From Capra hircus (Eukaryota; Chordata; Mammalia; Artiodactyla; Bovidae): DNA of 64,000 nucleotides. This document shows, piece after piece, positions 10,130-22,843 of this stretch. The notes beneath the pieces were generated by a model. That model was given only the letters and a program-made list of their open reading frames with translations, made no database searches and was not told the origin of the DNA. Positions within the stretch are counted from its first letter, which is position 1; the number at the start of each line of letters is the position of its first letter. The stretch spans positions 60,345,362 through 60,409,361 of the forward strand of contig NC_030826.1 of assembly GCF_001704415.2 (NCBI RefSeq), written 5' to 3'. Made by a program: the position numbers and the translations under genes.

Positions 10130-12868
10130 CTTAAAGGAAAAAAAAAAAATCACATTAAAATCTAGAAACCATCTGTGTTTCCACTAGACTAGGATTTCAG
10201 AACCTGCAGAAGACCAAACAGAACCACCTTTAAAAATGTACCGAAAACATAAATCTCCTGCCTCGACTTTCCTCTCAGTTACGCTGCCCGGCGGTGCTTG
10301 AAGTCACTCTGCACCTTAACAGGAAGGCTGAGGCTGTGTGCGTTTGCTTTCCTTACGTTTCTCAACCAATGACATAAAAACTAGCCTTTATTATATATCA
10401 AAATATATATTCACTTTCTTTCAAAACAGCTTTTAATCCACCCCCTCTTGCAAAGACCCTGACAGGTGTTTCTTAAATTACCGTTGTCTGTTCATTATCT
10501 CCAGTACCTGGTTCTCTCTGCCTCTGATCTCCTTGCGGGTACAATTTGCTTTTATATGCTCCCTGCTCAACCTGCTTGAGACAGAAGCACTACGGACGCA
10601 GAACGCCTAAGGCCACTGCTGCTCAACGACCGCTCGGCTGATGACCGGGAAAGCTCGCTGGCCGTGGACTTAGCAGTGGCTCTTCTCAGAAACCCCTGGC
10701 GGCCCTGCGCTACGCAAGGGGCGCCCGTCATCCAGCTGTCTGCACACACGGGCCTTTAATCATGTCTGATACCAGAGGCAACAGTCATAAAACCACAGTG
10801 AGAAAAGACCCACCCCTTCATCCACCTGCAGCCTTAAAATGGAAGAGAAAAGAAAGTTTATTTGGAGTTGGAATCCCAGGTTACAGAATGGAGGAAAGGA
10901 TGGTTTTGAAAAGTATGATTTGCAAGGCAACCTGCAGAGCCCTCTGCCCATGGGCCCTAAAACCATCCACGAATGGAAGGGACGTCTGCCTGGTGTGGAA
11001 GGAACTCAAAAAGTGACGGAACAGTGGGTGGCCGGGATTTGCGCTAATGGACCACCTGGAGCAAGTGAGACCTGTGAGGTGTGACGTGAGCCCCGCTCCA
11101 TGGAGGGTGACAATCAAGGGCAGGCCCAGATGCCGAACCAGAGATGGAAACGGCTGAAATGATCAGGGTTGAAAAAAACTCGAGATTGAAAAAAAAAAAA
11201 AAGGAAGCTTTTTGAATCAAAACAGCCAAGAGCAGCCTCCCCACGGTGGAGGGCAGGGAGCCTGAGACAGGCAACAGGCAGAGGAGGGGACAGAGAGCTG
11301 ACTGCGGGCCGGTCCACGCCCAGGGACCTCACTGCCCGGACAGCTGGCCGTCCCAACTGAGGCTCAAACAAGAACGAGAGAGAGAGGAAGCCTGTGCATT
11401 ACGGCCGGGCTGCCGCAGGAAGGCGTGTCTGCGCGCAATGAGACCTCCAGCCCCCACCAATGAAGCCTCGTGTGCCTACGTGCTTCGACTCCAGAAGCTC
11501 CACCAGCGGTCCTCAGCTGCAGGTGGCTTTGCTGTCCAAGGCACACTCAGGGACCTCTTGGAGGCACTTCTGGTTAACGCAGCTGGTGGTGCTGGGAGCT
11601 GTAATTCACATCTAACAGGTGGAAACCGAGGCTGTCGCTCAACATCCCATAACGCCCAGGACAGTTGCCCAGCAAGCACTTTGATTTCTTTCTTTTTTTG
11701 AGAAGTATAAGCAAAAAAACTCAGCTACTGGAGGACGACCACTCTACAGTAACGTGTTGGCCTCTGCCACACATCAAGATTTATCTTTTCAAAAAAGAAT
11801 TCCTAAAACCTCAAAGATTGCTGCTGAACAGGTTATTTTTGACTTATGGCCTCCGATTAGAAAGCTTGAAATGTACAAGCAGTACTGCAGAGTATTGACG
11901 GAAAATACTTACACAGCACACCAAAGCTGTTTATTGATTTAATGTAACTGATACAACCCATTCTCTCCACCTTTTAAATCAAGAACACTTCAAAACACGG
12001 GCTAAGAATAGCAAAATACTCAGGGTGAGGTTAGGGAGAAAAGCAAATTTTCCACATTGAATAGGAAGCACTTGAAATTCAGCACCAAATAACAACTGTG
12101 GAGTTCAAAGCTACACCAGTTTCTTTTTGGATCAGAGTCAGACTTTTGAATTTTCAAGTGGCTTGTCGTTTTCAAGCGTGCAATTAGCTAACTGCCCTAA
12201 TTCCCCTTCCAAATGCCACAACACACACTCCTGACCGTAGCTGACACTGAAACACGGCTCTGTGCCGTGCTGAGAGCTGCTAGCTTCAAGTGTGTGCTGA
12301 GCCGAGGGGTTCTCCCCCTTTGAATCCCCCTGAACTGACGGTTTCCCAGAAGGGCTCCTGGGAGCATCCACAGAAGAAAAACACAGCTCGCCTCCCGAGC
12401 CATACATTTGTCCTGAGCTTCGTAAATACCCAGGGCCTCTTTTTACCGTCCTTCCTGAACAAGTCAGCAACTATGTTTGATTGTCTCTGTTTTGCGCCTG
12501 TTTCTCTGAGTCAGACAGGACCAGCGTCTGGGCAGGTCTCTGACCTCCAACGGACTTCGGGCCGGTGGACGGGGCACTGAGCTCTTAAACAGGCCTGAAG
12601 GCTCAGCAGGAAGGAAATCAAGCTTTGGGGCACTTGGCTCAGCTGGTCTCTAGGGAGCGACTCTCAGTCCCCAAGCCTGTGTCCATCTAAAAGAGGTTAT
12701 GGTGAAAGAACGCAAGCCTGCCAAGATTCCATTTTTGTAAAAACTCATTTGTGAAACCTTCTGCAGGACCAGGGTGTAAGGCCTTTCCATTTCTCTATTG
12801 TGAATCCCAAACAAGGCCTAGATGGCCAGCTCCTCCAGGAACTCTTTAAAGCCCTGAGATAAGAAAGC
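10130..12868. other. Intron 10 sequence with no recognised feature
   Basis: No exon or named repeat was recognised over about 2.7 kb. There is an A-run near 11187-11201. Small open frames at 11246-11701 (151 residues) and elsewhere resemble nothing known to me. Confidence 0.45.
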
Positions 12869-12869
12869 C

Positions 12870-13202
12870 ACATGGGTGTCCCTGGTGGCTCAGTGGTGAA
12901 GAATCCACCAGGCTCAATCCCTGGCCCAGGAAGATCCCACATGCCACAGAGCTACTAAGCCTGCGCACCACAACTCCTGAGCCTGTGCTCTGGAGCCCGG
13001 GAGACACAGTCCTGAGTCCATGAGCCGCAAATGCTGAAGCCCAAGTGCCCAGAGCCCGTGGTTGGCAGCGAGAGAAGCCACGCGTGAGAAGCCCGCACGC
13101 CGGAAGCGGAGAGGAGCCCCCCGCTCTGAGACCAAAAAGGCCGAGCAGCAATGAAGACGCGGCCCGGCCAAAGATAAAAGCAAACAGATAAATAAACTAA
13201 AT
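12870..13202 (+). mobile_element. CHR-type SINE, near full length
   Basis: Head ggtgtccctggtggctcagt, a middle with repeated gccacgc/gcccgcacgc units, and a tail reading gaagacgcggcccggcc before aaaagcaaacagataaat. Confidence 0.82.
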
Positions 13203-13477
13203 TATATCCAAAAAAAGAAGGCCACGTGTAGGAAAGGAAGAGTAGGAACACGCCTGTCTGAAAATAAGTACAGAAAGGAAGGGTTTGTCGGAAATCTCTG
13301 CTGTTGCTGCTTCTCTTCAAGTTCATATGGAATAAACGTCTTGACTCGCTTTGGTTTTCTCTCCTCCCCTTACCCCCTCTGATGTTACTGCTAAAGAAGG
13401 GTGCCAGCAGAACCCTGGGCTCTATCAAGTCATAACTTGGGGAGTGACAGCAGATGCGTGCCCTACTCCCCCGCAAA

Positions 13478-14130
13478 AATCAGATCACGGCATCCGGTCC
13501 CATCACTTCCTGGCAAACAGAAGTGGAAAAAGTGGAAATGGTGACAGATTTTATTTTCTTGAGCTCCAAAATCACTGCAGACGGTGACTGCAGCCACAAA
13601 GCTAAAAGATGTTTGCTCCTTGGGAGATTAGCTGTGATAAACCTAGGCAGCATATTAAAAAGCAGAGACATCACTTTGCCGACAAAAGTCCATATAGCCA
13701 AAGCTCTGGGTTTTCCAGAAGTCATGTACGGACGTGAGAGTTGGACCATAAAGAAGGCTGACTGCCAAAGAATTGATGCTTTCAAACTGTGGTGCTGGAG
13801 AATACTCTCGAGGGCTTGAGGGTCCCATGGACTTCAAGGAGATCAAACCAGTCCATCCTAAAGGAAATCAACCCTGAATATCCACTGGAAGGACTGAAGC
13901 TCCAGTACTTTGGCCGCCTGATGCAAAGAGCTGGAAAAGACCCTGATGCTGGGAAGGATTGAAGGCAGGAGGAGAATGGGGTGACAGAGGATGAGATGGT
14001 TGGATGGCATCACCAACTCGATGGACATGAGTTTGAGTAAACTCTGGGAGATGGTGAAGGATAGGGAAGCCTGGCGTGCTGCAGCCCACAGGGTCACAAA
14101 GAGTCAGATACGACTGAGCGACTGAACAAC
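13478..14130 (+). mobile_element. BovB (RTE) LINE 3' fragment
   Basis: A 5'-truncated BovB retaining the last part of the reverse-transcriptase ORF and the 3' end. Conceptual reading gives R-E-S-W-T-I-K-K-A and R-I-D-A-F-K-L-W-C-W, interrupted by a stop near 13819. It ends gatacgactgagcgactgaa. Confidence 0.92.
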
Positions 14131-14574
14131 CACAACTATCAGCTGACCAGCAGTGACCAGCGGACTGTGACCACCCAGCGGAGGCCCCAGATGAAAGCGC
14201 AGCAGCAGAGGATGTGGCTCCTGGGCCCAAACAGAGAGAGGAGAAGCGGGCAAAGCCAGCCCTGGCGACAGCCACGAAGACACTCTGCCCTGTGGGCGGG
14301 GCCGGCCAGCGCTGTACAGAGAGCAGCCACACAGGAGACTGCAACTTTCAGAAACGCGTGCAAACATGAGAATGAGGGAACTTTCAGTTCTCCAAGGCTT
14401 TCATCTAAAAAACAAAAGAAACCTGTGAAAAGCTTTAACACTTTGACTCTAGGGGAAGTTCTAGGTAAGAAGAAAAGTTGATGAAAGATAAAGTAATTGA
14501 ATGATTTCTAAATAAATTGTAGAAGAGAAGCAGCTTTCCAAACGGAAGGCAGTTGACAACCGGTCCACAGATGG

Positions 14575-14760
14575 TAGGCATAAGTCAGGGGTTCTGACGA
14601 CAGCCCTCCAGGAAAATGATGTGGGAACATCCCATCAACCCTGGTATTCAGGACCACCCCCTCCCAGACCAGTTGAATCAGAATCTCTGAGGCCAAGGGC
14701 ACATCTGAAAGGTGTGTCACGTTGTATAAAAAGCAACTGGAGTTGAGAACCATCAGATTA
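14575..14760 (-). mobile_element. Old hAT-type DNA transposon fossil (MER5/MER20-like)
   Basis: The stretch from ggggttctgacgacagcc to ggagttgagaaccatc holds the typical gaatcagaatctctgagg core of this group. Confidence 0.5.
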
Positions 14761-16496
14761 AACTGGTGGTTTACACCAGGCCATTTGGCTTTGTCAAGCT
14801 TTTCACACCAGCTTTGTTCTTATCAAGGTTTTCTGAAGTTCCCAGAATCTTGGGGAAAAGGGCCAGGTGGGAGAAAGGTTACAAAGCAGAGAGTCTGAAA
14901 AGCTTCCTTAAATAAGATCCTTCCTCCTCACCACCCCTCTGGAGAATGACGGGTCTGAACCATCCAAGACGAATCATCCCTTTCCTGCGTGACCTTTAAA
15001 CCTTCGAGGACAAGGAACAAACACCAGACACCGGGTCCTTGAAACCAGAAGGCACGATCCTGAAGCCATCTCAGCCGGGCAGGTGTAACCACCACACCTG
15101 GAGGCTCTAGCAAGGAGAGCAGAGAGGGGACACCACCCAGGCGCCCAGGGGAAAGCACTGATACGCAAATCCAGCGGCATCCAACAGGCGAGCGTCACAC
15201 CGCCCATCACTCCAGCCTCTCCGGCCATTCAGCCAAGACTGAAACAAAAACAACGGCAAGTCAGCCTCATATGTCTTTAGGGGAAAGTATCAGGGGTGAC
15301 GGGCCTAGAGCTGGTGAAAAACCCAAGGGGCCTTCGCTTCACAAACAACAGACAGCTGCCTGGTGCTACCACGTTTTGCAGTAAAAATAGCGTTCAGAAT
15401 GCCTCTTCCAAAGCGCGTGGCGGCCAAGGAAGGGTAACCTTGAGGAAGCCAGCCTCTCCAACGGGCGGCGGAACACCAGCCCCTTCCCTAGTGCCAAGGG
15501 AGCAGGGCCGGTCCCCTGGGCGACCACAGCCGGGCTTCCAGCATCTCTGACGGCCTCTGCCCCAGCTCACAGCTGCACAGCAGTGCCCAGGATCACGGCC
15601 CGCGCTCCGTCACAGCACCGTCTTTCCAGCATCCCTTGCAATGATCATCAGTATCAAGGCATGCCGGGCACCCTGGGGCCTGTGCAGACGGAGATCGCCA
15701 GGTTTTCTGGAGAAAACCAACCCCCTCTTCTAGTTCCCTGAATTCCACCAGCGATTTCCATGAAAGCAAACTCATGGCCTGAGTATGGCTCTGTCCATCT
15801 CTCCACCCCAACTTTATTTTCCCTTCTCAGATGTGCCCCCTCCCCAGCTGAACTGTCCACTGTCCACTTCCAGGCAAGCAGAGCTGTCAGTGAGCAAGCC
15901 TTCTCTAAGAATCAGCCTAAAACACCAAAATCACTCGGTAAGACTTCCAGGTGCCTAAGGGCAGCTCTGAACGTAGCCTCCGTCGTCTTCTCCGGGGTGA
16001 TTCTTTGCGTCGTATCTCCTGTCCACCCGAGCCCTCCCATGGGTCCCCCACCTCTCTCTTTATGCCCTGGCCCACATCAAATGGCTCAGCCTCTCATGAA
16101 ACAGTTTCCCATGCCTGTGACGGGGTGCATGAGGTTCCTCCCACCTGGAACACCTCCTCCTCCTCCACTTCCCTTTTCCCAGGCACACACCTCACCTGGT
16201 CCCAGCTCGGGATTTATCTCCTCCAGAAACTCTCCCCTAAGGCCTTTCCTCTGAGTTGCCCCCAAAGACCCAGTGCCCATCTCCCTCTGGACCTGGGCTA
16301 GAATGACTGAGCTCGGACACTCCCCTCTGTGGCTCTGAGCTCAGCGGGGACCAGGCAGAGCCATAGTTGTTGCTTAGCAACAAGGATACACTCCATCAAC
16401 ACGGGGTGGATGTGGGCACGTGGATTGGACCGATGGAGGAAGTCGGGAGGACCCCTTCCGCCTTCGCCCTGGCTTCTGGGAGACGGGCTCTCTTAC
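14761..16496. other. Intron 10 sequence with no recognised feature
   Basis: Fairly GC-rich (for example 15420-15560) with scattered CpG but no named element. The open frame at 15760-16254 (164 residues) is proline-rich, lacks homology I can recognise and is probably incidental. Confidence 0.45.
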
Positions 16497-16636
16497 CACT
16501 GTGAGGTAAAGTCAACAAACTCTTCAGAGAACTTGTCTGCGGGCAGCTGCGGCGACGGCTCCTCCACCACCTGTTTGAGCTGCTGGAAAGGAGTCCCCCA
16601 CGAGTCGTAGGGAAACCGGAGGATGGCCAGCTCGAT
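16497..16636 (-). CDS. MAP2K6: MAP2K6 coding exon 10 (residues 248-294)
   Basis: The 140-nt exon encodes the C-lobe segment from I-E-L-A-I-L-R-F-P-Y to D-F-T-S-Q and two bases of Cys294. It includes the substrate-side loop P-Y-D-S-W-G-T-P-F. The sequence reads Lys-Phe-Ser-Glu-Glu-Phe, where human MKK6 has, from memory, Ser-Ala-Glu; residue 285 is therefore Glu instead of Ala. The acceptor tract is pyrimidine-rich (ctctcccctccag) and the donor is gtaaga. The exon is GC-richer than its neighbours. Confidence 0.97.
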
Positions 16637-16885
16637 CTGGAGGGGAGAGGTGCACAGGAGATGAGAGCTGACTCTGGGCTACCGGGTACCGGGCAGCCGC
16701 TGGGGCATCCACGTCGTCCCAGGAGAACCGGGGGGCAACCAGATAAGAGACAGTCGGGTGAAGCGTGCAGAGGGGACGCCGATGATGCCGTGTTCGCTAG
16801 CAGTGTGCCTGCACGTCCTGGAGCCAGGGGTGACATCGTCCGGGAGACAGCCCCTCAAGCCTGTATAAAAGCGGGTCCTCACTAA

Positions 16886-17172
16886 GAGGAAATCCACCCT
16901 GAATATTCACTGGAAGGACTGATGCTGAAGCTCCAATACTTTGGCCACCTGATGCGAAGAACTGACTCAGTGGGAAAGACCCTGATGCTGGGAAAGATTG
17001 AAGGCAGGAGGAGAAGGGGACGACAGAGGATGAGATGGCTGGATGGCATCACCGACTCAATGGACATGAGTTTGACTGAACTCCGGGAGTTCATGATGGA
17101 CAGGGAAGCCTAGCGTGCTGCAGTCCATGGGGTCGCAAAGAGTTGAACACGACTGAGCGACTGAACAACCAC
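16886..17172 (+). mobile_element. BovB LINE 3' fragment
   Basis: The stretch from gaaatccaccctgaatattc to gactgagcgactgaacaacc is the terminal 290 bp of BovB. The translated part reads L-Q-Y-F-G-H-L-M-R-R and R-M-R-W-L-D-G-I-T-D. Confidence 0.92.
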
Positions 17173-17689
17173 CTCGCTGAAACCCAGTGCGGCACTTCAT
17201 AAAACTCTGAGCCAGCAGTGTGCAACTTCAGGAGGAAAGGGGCCAGGTGAGCCTAAAAAGCAGTTCTCGCCCGAAGACGCTTACCTCTGCTGCCATCTGC
17301 TGGTCACACGCTGGAATGAAAACAAACTGGGCCAAATGACTGCTCTGTTTTTGGACTTGAGTAAAGGCCGCTTTGCTGTTACAAGATCACGTGCCTTCTG
17401 GGCAAGGATGTGAAATAGCTCACGGGATTTACTCAGCTGCTGTGTCTGGGAAGGAACCAGGACCACCATGGATCCTTCCAGACCTCGGTGATACACTGAA
17501 AATTTACGATCAGCAGTTACAAATCGGGCTCTCACCGTATATAACTTCAGGGCTGTGCCTGAGGAAATGAGCCTGTTCATTACTATGTGTTCGGGCTATA
17601 CCTGTAGTCAACAGCCAAGACTTCTCTCCTAACCATATTCTGAGAAGCTGGGCCCGTGTCTCGGATAACAGAGCTCTCCATATCAGGAT

Positions 17690-17850
17690 CTAGGACAGGT
17701 GGCATAGACGGGGAGTTTGAGACGGACGTGTACACAGTGCTGTCTTTAAAACAGAGAACGCACAAGGGCCTGCTGTACAGCACAGGGGACTCGGCCCAAC
17801 GTCCTGTAATAACCTAAGTGGGGATACAAGCATGACTGCATCGCTTCACT
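17690..17850 (+). mobile_element. Probable L1 3' end
   Basis: gggcctgctgtacagcacag and aacctaagtggggatac resemble the ruminant L1 3' terminal region. Confidence 0.5.
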
Positions 17851-17875
17851 GGCCTCCTGAAACCACACAACACTG

Positions 17876-18090
17876 TTCATCAGCTAGGTGGCTGAGAGGG
17901 CGAAGAATCTGCCTGCAATGCGGGAGGCCTGGGTCCAGTCCCTGGGTCAGGAAGGTCCCCTGGAGAAGGGAAGGGCTACTCATTCCAGCATTCTCGCCTA
18001 GGAAACCCCATGGACAGAGGAGCCTGGCGGGCTACAGTCCACGCGATTGTGAAGAGTCAGACACAGCAACTAACAAAGCATGCTCCAATA
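17876..18090 (+). mobile_element. Bov-tA SINE
   Basis: The body (ctgcaatgcgggaggcctgg, catggacagaggagcctggc) is clear and the head is diverged. Confidence 0.87.
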
Positions 18091-18488
18091 GAAAACAAAT
18101 TTTTAAAAAAAAGCTCTATCAGGGTCCAAGCTCGTGCTCTTGGAGTAGCCTGAGCTTCTGCATGCTTGATTCGAGTAGTTTACATTTAAGCCGTAAGGAT
18201 AACTCTCAGGAACGGCAGCCAGACCCTCTCGGTTTACAGCTCAGGACAGGGAGACAGGCTGTGTGACTCCATCCGTCACTCAAGGGCGCTAAACTCCTTG
18301 GAGGTAGAATGAGGAGAACTGGGTTTGCCCAGCTCCAGTTCAGTGTTTCTGCCGCCCCGCTCTGCAGACGATCTTGCTCTCTCACGTCAGCTTCAAGGGC
18401 GTCCACCTCTTGCTCTCGACATCCGCCCCACCCCAGCTTCATGCCCCAACCCCCTGCCCCCCAGCCCACAATTATTATCACACGCTAC

Positions 18489-18566
18489 CATGGTGATGCC
18501 CAAACTCCAGATGTCGGACTTCACGCTGTATCCCTTCTGGTTGAGCTCTGGGTTTATTCTCTCGGG
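18489..18566 (-). CDS. MAP2K6: MAP2K6 coding exon 9 (residues 222-247)
   Basis: This 78-nt, phase-0 exon starts with Pro-Glu, finishing the Ala-Pro-Glu motif begun in exon 8. It runs through R-I-N-P-E-L-N-Q-K-G-Y-S to S-D-I-W-S-L-G-I-T-M, where Asp239 is the invariant aspartate of kinase subdomain IX. The acceptor is ctttgcag and the donor gtagcg, the same non-consensus +5/+6 pair as exon 4. Confidence 0.98.
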
Positions 18567-18876
18567 CTGCAAAGTAGAAGAAGACAACTGAGATGACATT
18601 CTTGGCTCGGTGAAGTCTGGGGGGTGGGGTGGCAGTGGCTGCCAAGTGGGCGGCTGTGAGCCACTCACATGCCTCCCGAGCCAGGAGTCTCACTCATGAC
18701 AGTGAAGACCGACATCTCCACGGAGCTTACAGACATCTTTTCCTGGAGACAACGATGCATCAGAGTCCCCTCACAACTCAAAAGCAACTTCAGTCTGGCC
18801 TTACAAAGAGCATGACATACAGTATACCATTACTCTGCCCGCCTCGAAGTTTCCTCATTTAAAAGACCAACAGTCC

Positions 18877-19036
18877 AGGGACTTCCTTGGCGGTCCAGTG
18901 GTTAAGCTTCCTCCTTCCAGGGGGGAACATGGGTTTGATCCCTGGTCAGGGAACTAAGATCCCGTATGATGCAAGGCAACTAAGTTCTGCGTCCTGCAAC
19001 TAAGACTCAAGGCAGCCAAATAAAAGAATAAAATAC
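18877..19036 (+). mobile_element. CHR-type SINE, 3' truncated
   Basis: Head gggacttccttggcggtcca and tgatccctggtcagggaact are followed by a short A-rich tail. Confidence 0.83.
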
Positions 19037-19586
19037 CAACAGTCCGGAACTCAGTAAAAACAATCCACAAGAGTCACTGGGCTACTGTCTGGTATTAACA
19101 GACCTCAGCCACTTTTAGGTAATCGTGGACACAACGCTTTTAAATTCCAAGCACGCGTTCATTTCCAAATAGAATATTTACAGTAGAAATCCCTTAACTT
19201 AAAGGGAATCCCAAGGTCTCTGGCAAAAGCAGTGAACCTTCACAGCTACGAGGCTCCCTCGGGACTAACCTAACGGACTTGCCTGGGGAACTGAAATTCT
19301 TCTCTCTGTTCTATTCTCAACAAACAGCGCGGAGTGGAGAACTGGGCCAGCTTTATGTAGTGCTTTTTCAGAGTATGCCTCTTCCTCTGGTTCTTGTTTC
19401 AAATACAAGAGAAGGAAGGGGCTCGGGATTTCAGACAGGAGACATTTAAGAAGAAAGGAGGTGTAGGACACTTCTGGTGCCTTGGGGCGTATTTCAGTGC
19501 TCCCCCCTCGGCCGCCCAGGTCCTGTTTCCTGGCAGGGTTTGAAGGCACTTGCTCTCCCAACGCCACCCCCAGGCGCTGTACTCAC

Positions 19587-19714
19587 GGCCATGTACGGTT
19601 TGCATCCGGCATCGATGGTTTTAGCCACGGAGTCGACCAGGTAGCCACTGATCCCAAAGTCGCACATCTTCACCTGGCCCAGGGCGTTGATGAGCACGTT
19701 GGAGGGCTTGACAT
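19587..19714 (-). CDS. MAP2K6: MAP2K6 coding exon 8 (residues 179-221, DFG and activation loop)
   Basis: The 128-nt exon completes Asp179 and encodes V-K-P-S-N (Lys181 and Asn184 of the catalytic loop), C-D-F-G (Asp197 binds magnesium) and the activation segment. Ser207 and Thr211, the two sites phosphorylated by upstream MAP3Ks, are both present in V-D-S-V-A-K-T. The exon ends at Tyr-Met-Ala, the first residue of the APE motif. The donor is gtgagt. Every residue needed for an active, regulated kinase is intact. Confidence 0.98.
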
Positions 19715-19939
19715 CTGCAAGCGGAGACAGTCGGGAGGCTGGGGGCGCAGCAGCATGTCTCTGCCACCAGGGGGCCTGGAGCCTCCACTCCCGCCCCAGC
19801 TCTCCCTTAAGACTCCTCCGCAAAGGAACTGCCACCCCAGTTTCAAACACGAACTACACTCCGATAGAACGTGACCTTATTTTAAAAAGAAGGAAAAACA
19901 CCAAAGCTAAGAAGAAAGGGGGGAAAGCAACTTGATTTC

Positions 19940-20235
19940 CTTATCATTAAAACTTTTTAATGTTTTTCTTTTTATTGTGGCAGAAGTCACATAACATGAA
20001 ACGTATAGTTTTTACCATATAACTGTCCAGAGGCATTGAACACACTCACACCAGCAACCACCTCCTGGATTCTCCGCCTTCCTGAGCTGCCACTCTGTCC
20101 CCATTAAGCACTCTCTGCCCACTCTCCCTGCGCTCCCCACCATCCTGACCTCGGCATCTCCCAGCGTACTTTCTGACGCCATGACCTCGACTATTCCAGG
20201 CCCCCTGTATCAGTGGCATCAAGCAGGATTTGTCT
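19940..20235 (-). mobile_element. Old L1 3' fragment
   Basis: Reverse of a mammalian L1M 3' UTR: tttattgtggcagaagtcac and caccagcaaccacctcctgg. It contains no frame. Confidence 0.6.
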
Positions 20236-20966
20236 GCACCTACTATACACTGGAACGCATTTCTAAGGTTGACTTAATGTTTTTACTTCTGTTTACAAAA
20301 GTAGAGTCTACTAAGTTGACGTGGGTTACGGAAAACTTGAAAAGAAAGAGAAAGGATACACTTATATATGCGTGGAAGACAGACCCTAAAATGATGACGA
20401 GAGTGTTCACCATGAAGAGTCACACACACGTTTCTCACTGGCTCACTCAGCCTCACGTCGTCAGTTCTGGTTCTGACCGGTCTCGGGTGAGTGTCTGCTT
20501 TCTATCTCACGCTTTGTCCTTCTCGTCAGACTGGGGATCCACCAAGGGAAACAACTGCTTCCTCTAATTTCTCATCTTCATCGCTCCCGTATAGGTGGTG
20601 AGAGCTTAAAACTTGATGACTAAGTCAAACGCCCACTTCCTGGGCAGAGTGTCTCTCTTATGCTAGAGGCATAAGCCCTAGAGATCTGAACGTCACCACA
20701 CTCTCCTCGTTACGATAAAGTCCATGTCATGCCCCCAAGCATTTATTATGAAGGTGGAGCTTGTGCCAAGTGTTCTGATGATAATGCTTTAAAAGCCCAG
20801 CTCATAATGATCTACTCTGCATTTAGTGGACTGAAAAGGCAGACTGAGGCATAATACATCAAATGTGCTTCTGCAAGAGGCGTGTCAGAAGGTACAGGTG
20901 TAACTCATGATGAACTCAGACAGTCCAGGCCAGGAGGCAGGTCACAGAATATGCACGTGGCTAGAG

Positions 20967-21170
20967 TGGGCTTCCCGGAGGAAAGAATCCACCTGCAATG
21001 CAGGAGATGAGACGCAGGCTCGAACCCTGGGTTGGGAAGACCCCCTGGAGAAGGAAGTGGAAGCCCGCTCCAGTATTCTTGCCTGGAGAACGCCATGGAC
21101 AGAGGAGCCTGGTGGGCCGTGGGGTCACGAGAGTCGGACACGCCTGAGTGACTAACCCACCACCACCAGA
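20967..21170 (+). mobile_element. Bov-tA SINE
   Basis: gtgggcttcccggaggaaag to gagtcggacacgcctgagtg; the head has a small deletion. Confidence 0.87.
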
Positions 21171-21489
21171 GAGGGTTTGCTCTTAAATGAACTCCTCAGT
21201 CTGAAAAGATAAAACGCACCCTCCCAAGCAGGTGGACCTTCGTCACGTATGGAAGATGAAATTAGAAACTTAGAAAATTAAAGTTAATTTTTTCCTAAGG
21301 GACACGTTTCACAAAGGGCACATACTCAAAAGAAACAAGTATTCTAAAAACTTTAAAAATTATCCTTTATAATTTTCCCTTAAACAGCAGATACACAAAT
21401 TTCATTTTATTATCTTCTACATATAAACATTCTCTGCTATGAATGAAATGTATCATAATTTTGAAATAAGCCTTTAAAATTCAGTTTCA

Positions 21490-21745
21490 CATGTATAATA
21501 TCATATATGAAACGAATCGCCAGTCCAGGTTCCATGCATGATACTGGATGCTTGGGGCTGGTGCACTGGGACAACCCAGAGGGATGGTACGGGGAGGGAG
21601 GTGGGAGGGGGGTTCAGGGTGGGGAACACGTGTATACCTGTGGTGGATTCATGTTGATGTATGGCAAAACCAATACAATATTCTAAAGTAATTAGCCCCC
21701 AATTAAATAAATTTATATTTTGAAAAATAAAATTCAGTTTCACAT
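21490..21745 (+). mobile_element. Ruminant L1 3' end (relatively young)
   Basis: gcttggggctggtgcactgg, the G-rich stretch ggggagggaggtgggagggg and gttgatgtatggcaaaacca are the diagnostic 3' end of cattle-type L1, followed by an A-rich tail. Confidence 0.85.
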
Positions 21746-22245
21746 TTGTGGGTAATCTGCACCCCTTTTCTTAACTGGGTTTCTCCCCACTTTCTTTTCT
21801 GCCTCTTCTTCGTTTACATTCTTCCCATTTTCGACAGTAACAGTCAGTAACAGCCATCAGAACAGGCATGTTTTTTGAGACATCTTACAATATTTCAGGC
21901 TCAGAGTGTAACAGTGATCAGGTCACAACTGCCTATTAGCTACCAACACCGTTCATACATTTTCTCGAAACTGGCTACGCATCCCTCCTCCGAGAGGCGC
22001 TCCTTGACTCCAGCCGCCCAGTGCTAATCACGGCCTCCTTCCGTATTCTGCCTACACTACTTCCGTGCTTGGTACTATCGTATTTCTCACGTGGGTTTTT
22101 TCCCCCGTGTGTCTGTTGTCTATTTGCCTCACTCCCCTACCAAGAACTCCTGTGGAGAATTTGGATGAGAATACGTTCTCTTCATAGGTACCTGTCCGGG
22201 CGTCTGTTGTAGCGCTGTATAAGCGCTGGGAAATAATTACACAAG

Positions 22246-22322
22246 ATATAGGGATGGATGAAGGCATGGAAGAAAGATGGAAGAAAGGATATCTGGGTGG
22301 GTGGATGGATGGATGAAGAGAT
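22246..22322 (+). repeat. Imperfect (GGAT)n/(GAAA)n purine-rich repeat
   Basis: Units of ggatggat alternate with gaagaaagat, so one strand is purine-rich. Confidence 0.8.
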
Positions 22323-22419
22323 AACAGGTCAACAGAGAGACAGGAGGGAGAAGAGGAAGACAGACCTGCCAACCTTTCACCCCATCCTGCCTCCCGCTGT
22401 CTGAACAGGGCGAGCTTTA

Positions 22420-22555
22420 CGCCAGAACTTCTCAGACCCTCGTGACCCAAGAATTACCCAGGGAGCTTGTTAAAGTGGAGGTTCTGACTCAGCTGGTCTT
22501 GGGACTCAAGATTCTGCTTTTGTAACAAGCTCTCCGGCGATGGCCAATACTGGGT
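22420..22555 (+). mobile_element. Old hAT-type DNA transposon fossil (MER5-like)
   Basis: acttctcagaccctcgtgac to ttttgtaacaagctctccgg matches the MER5A-like core, with only one end well preserved. Confidence 0.5.
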
Positions 22556-22843
22556 GAATTTTTATCATATTCTCTAAAATTCTCAGTAGCTAATCGCACC
22601 GCTCTCCGTGGCAACAGGGCAGTTCACATTCAAGGAGGCCTAATCCACAGCTCCCATCCCCTGATGTCCTCAGATATAATGCCGAGCAGCTCCTTATACG
22701 ATCTGCTATCCAATCCCAAAGGAAAGCCCCTCCTCTGTTCTCTCGTCTGACTCAATTTCATCCAGTGGCGCGAAAACAGAAATTAATAAAACTCGGGTGA
22801 AAGAGATAAAATCGATAGCCAAGGCAGCCCCACGGACACTTAC

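Noticed and set aside
12138..12580. Open frames of about 100 residues on both strands near 12.1-12.6 kb
   Set aside because: They overlap each other antisense, have no recognised homology and lack supporting splice or promoter signals.
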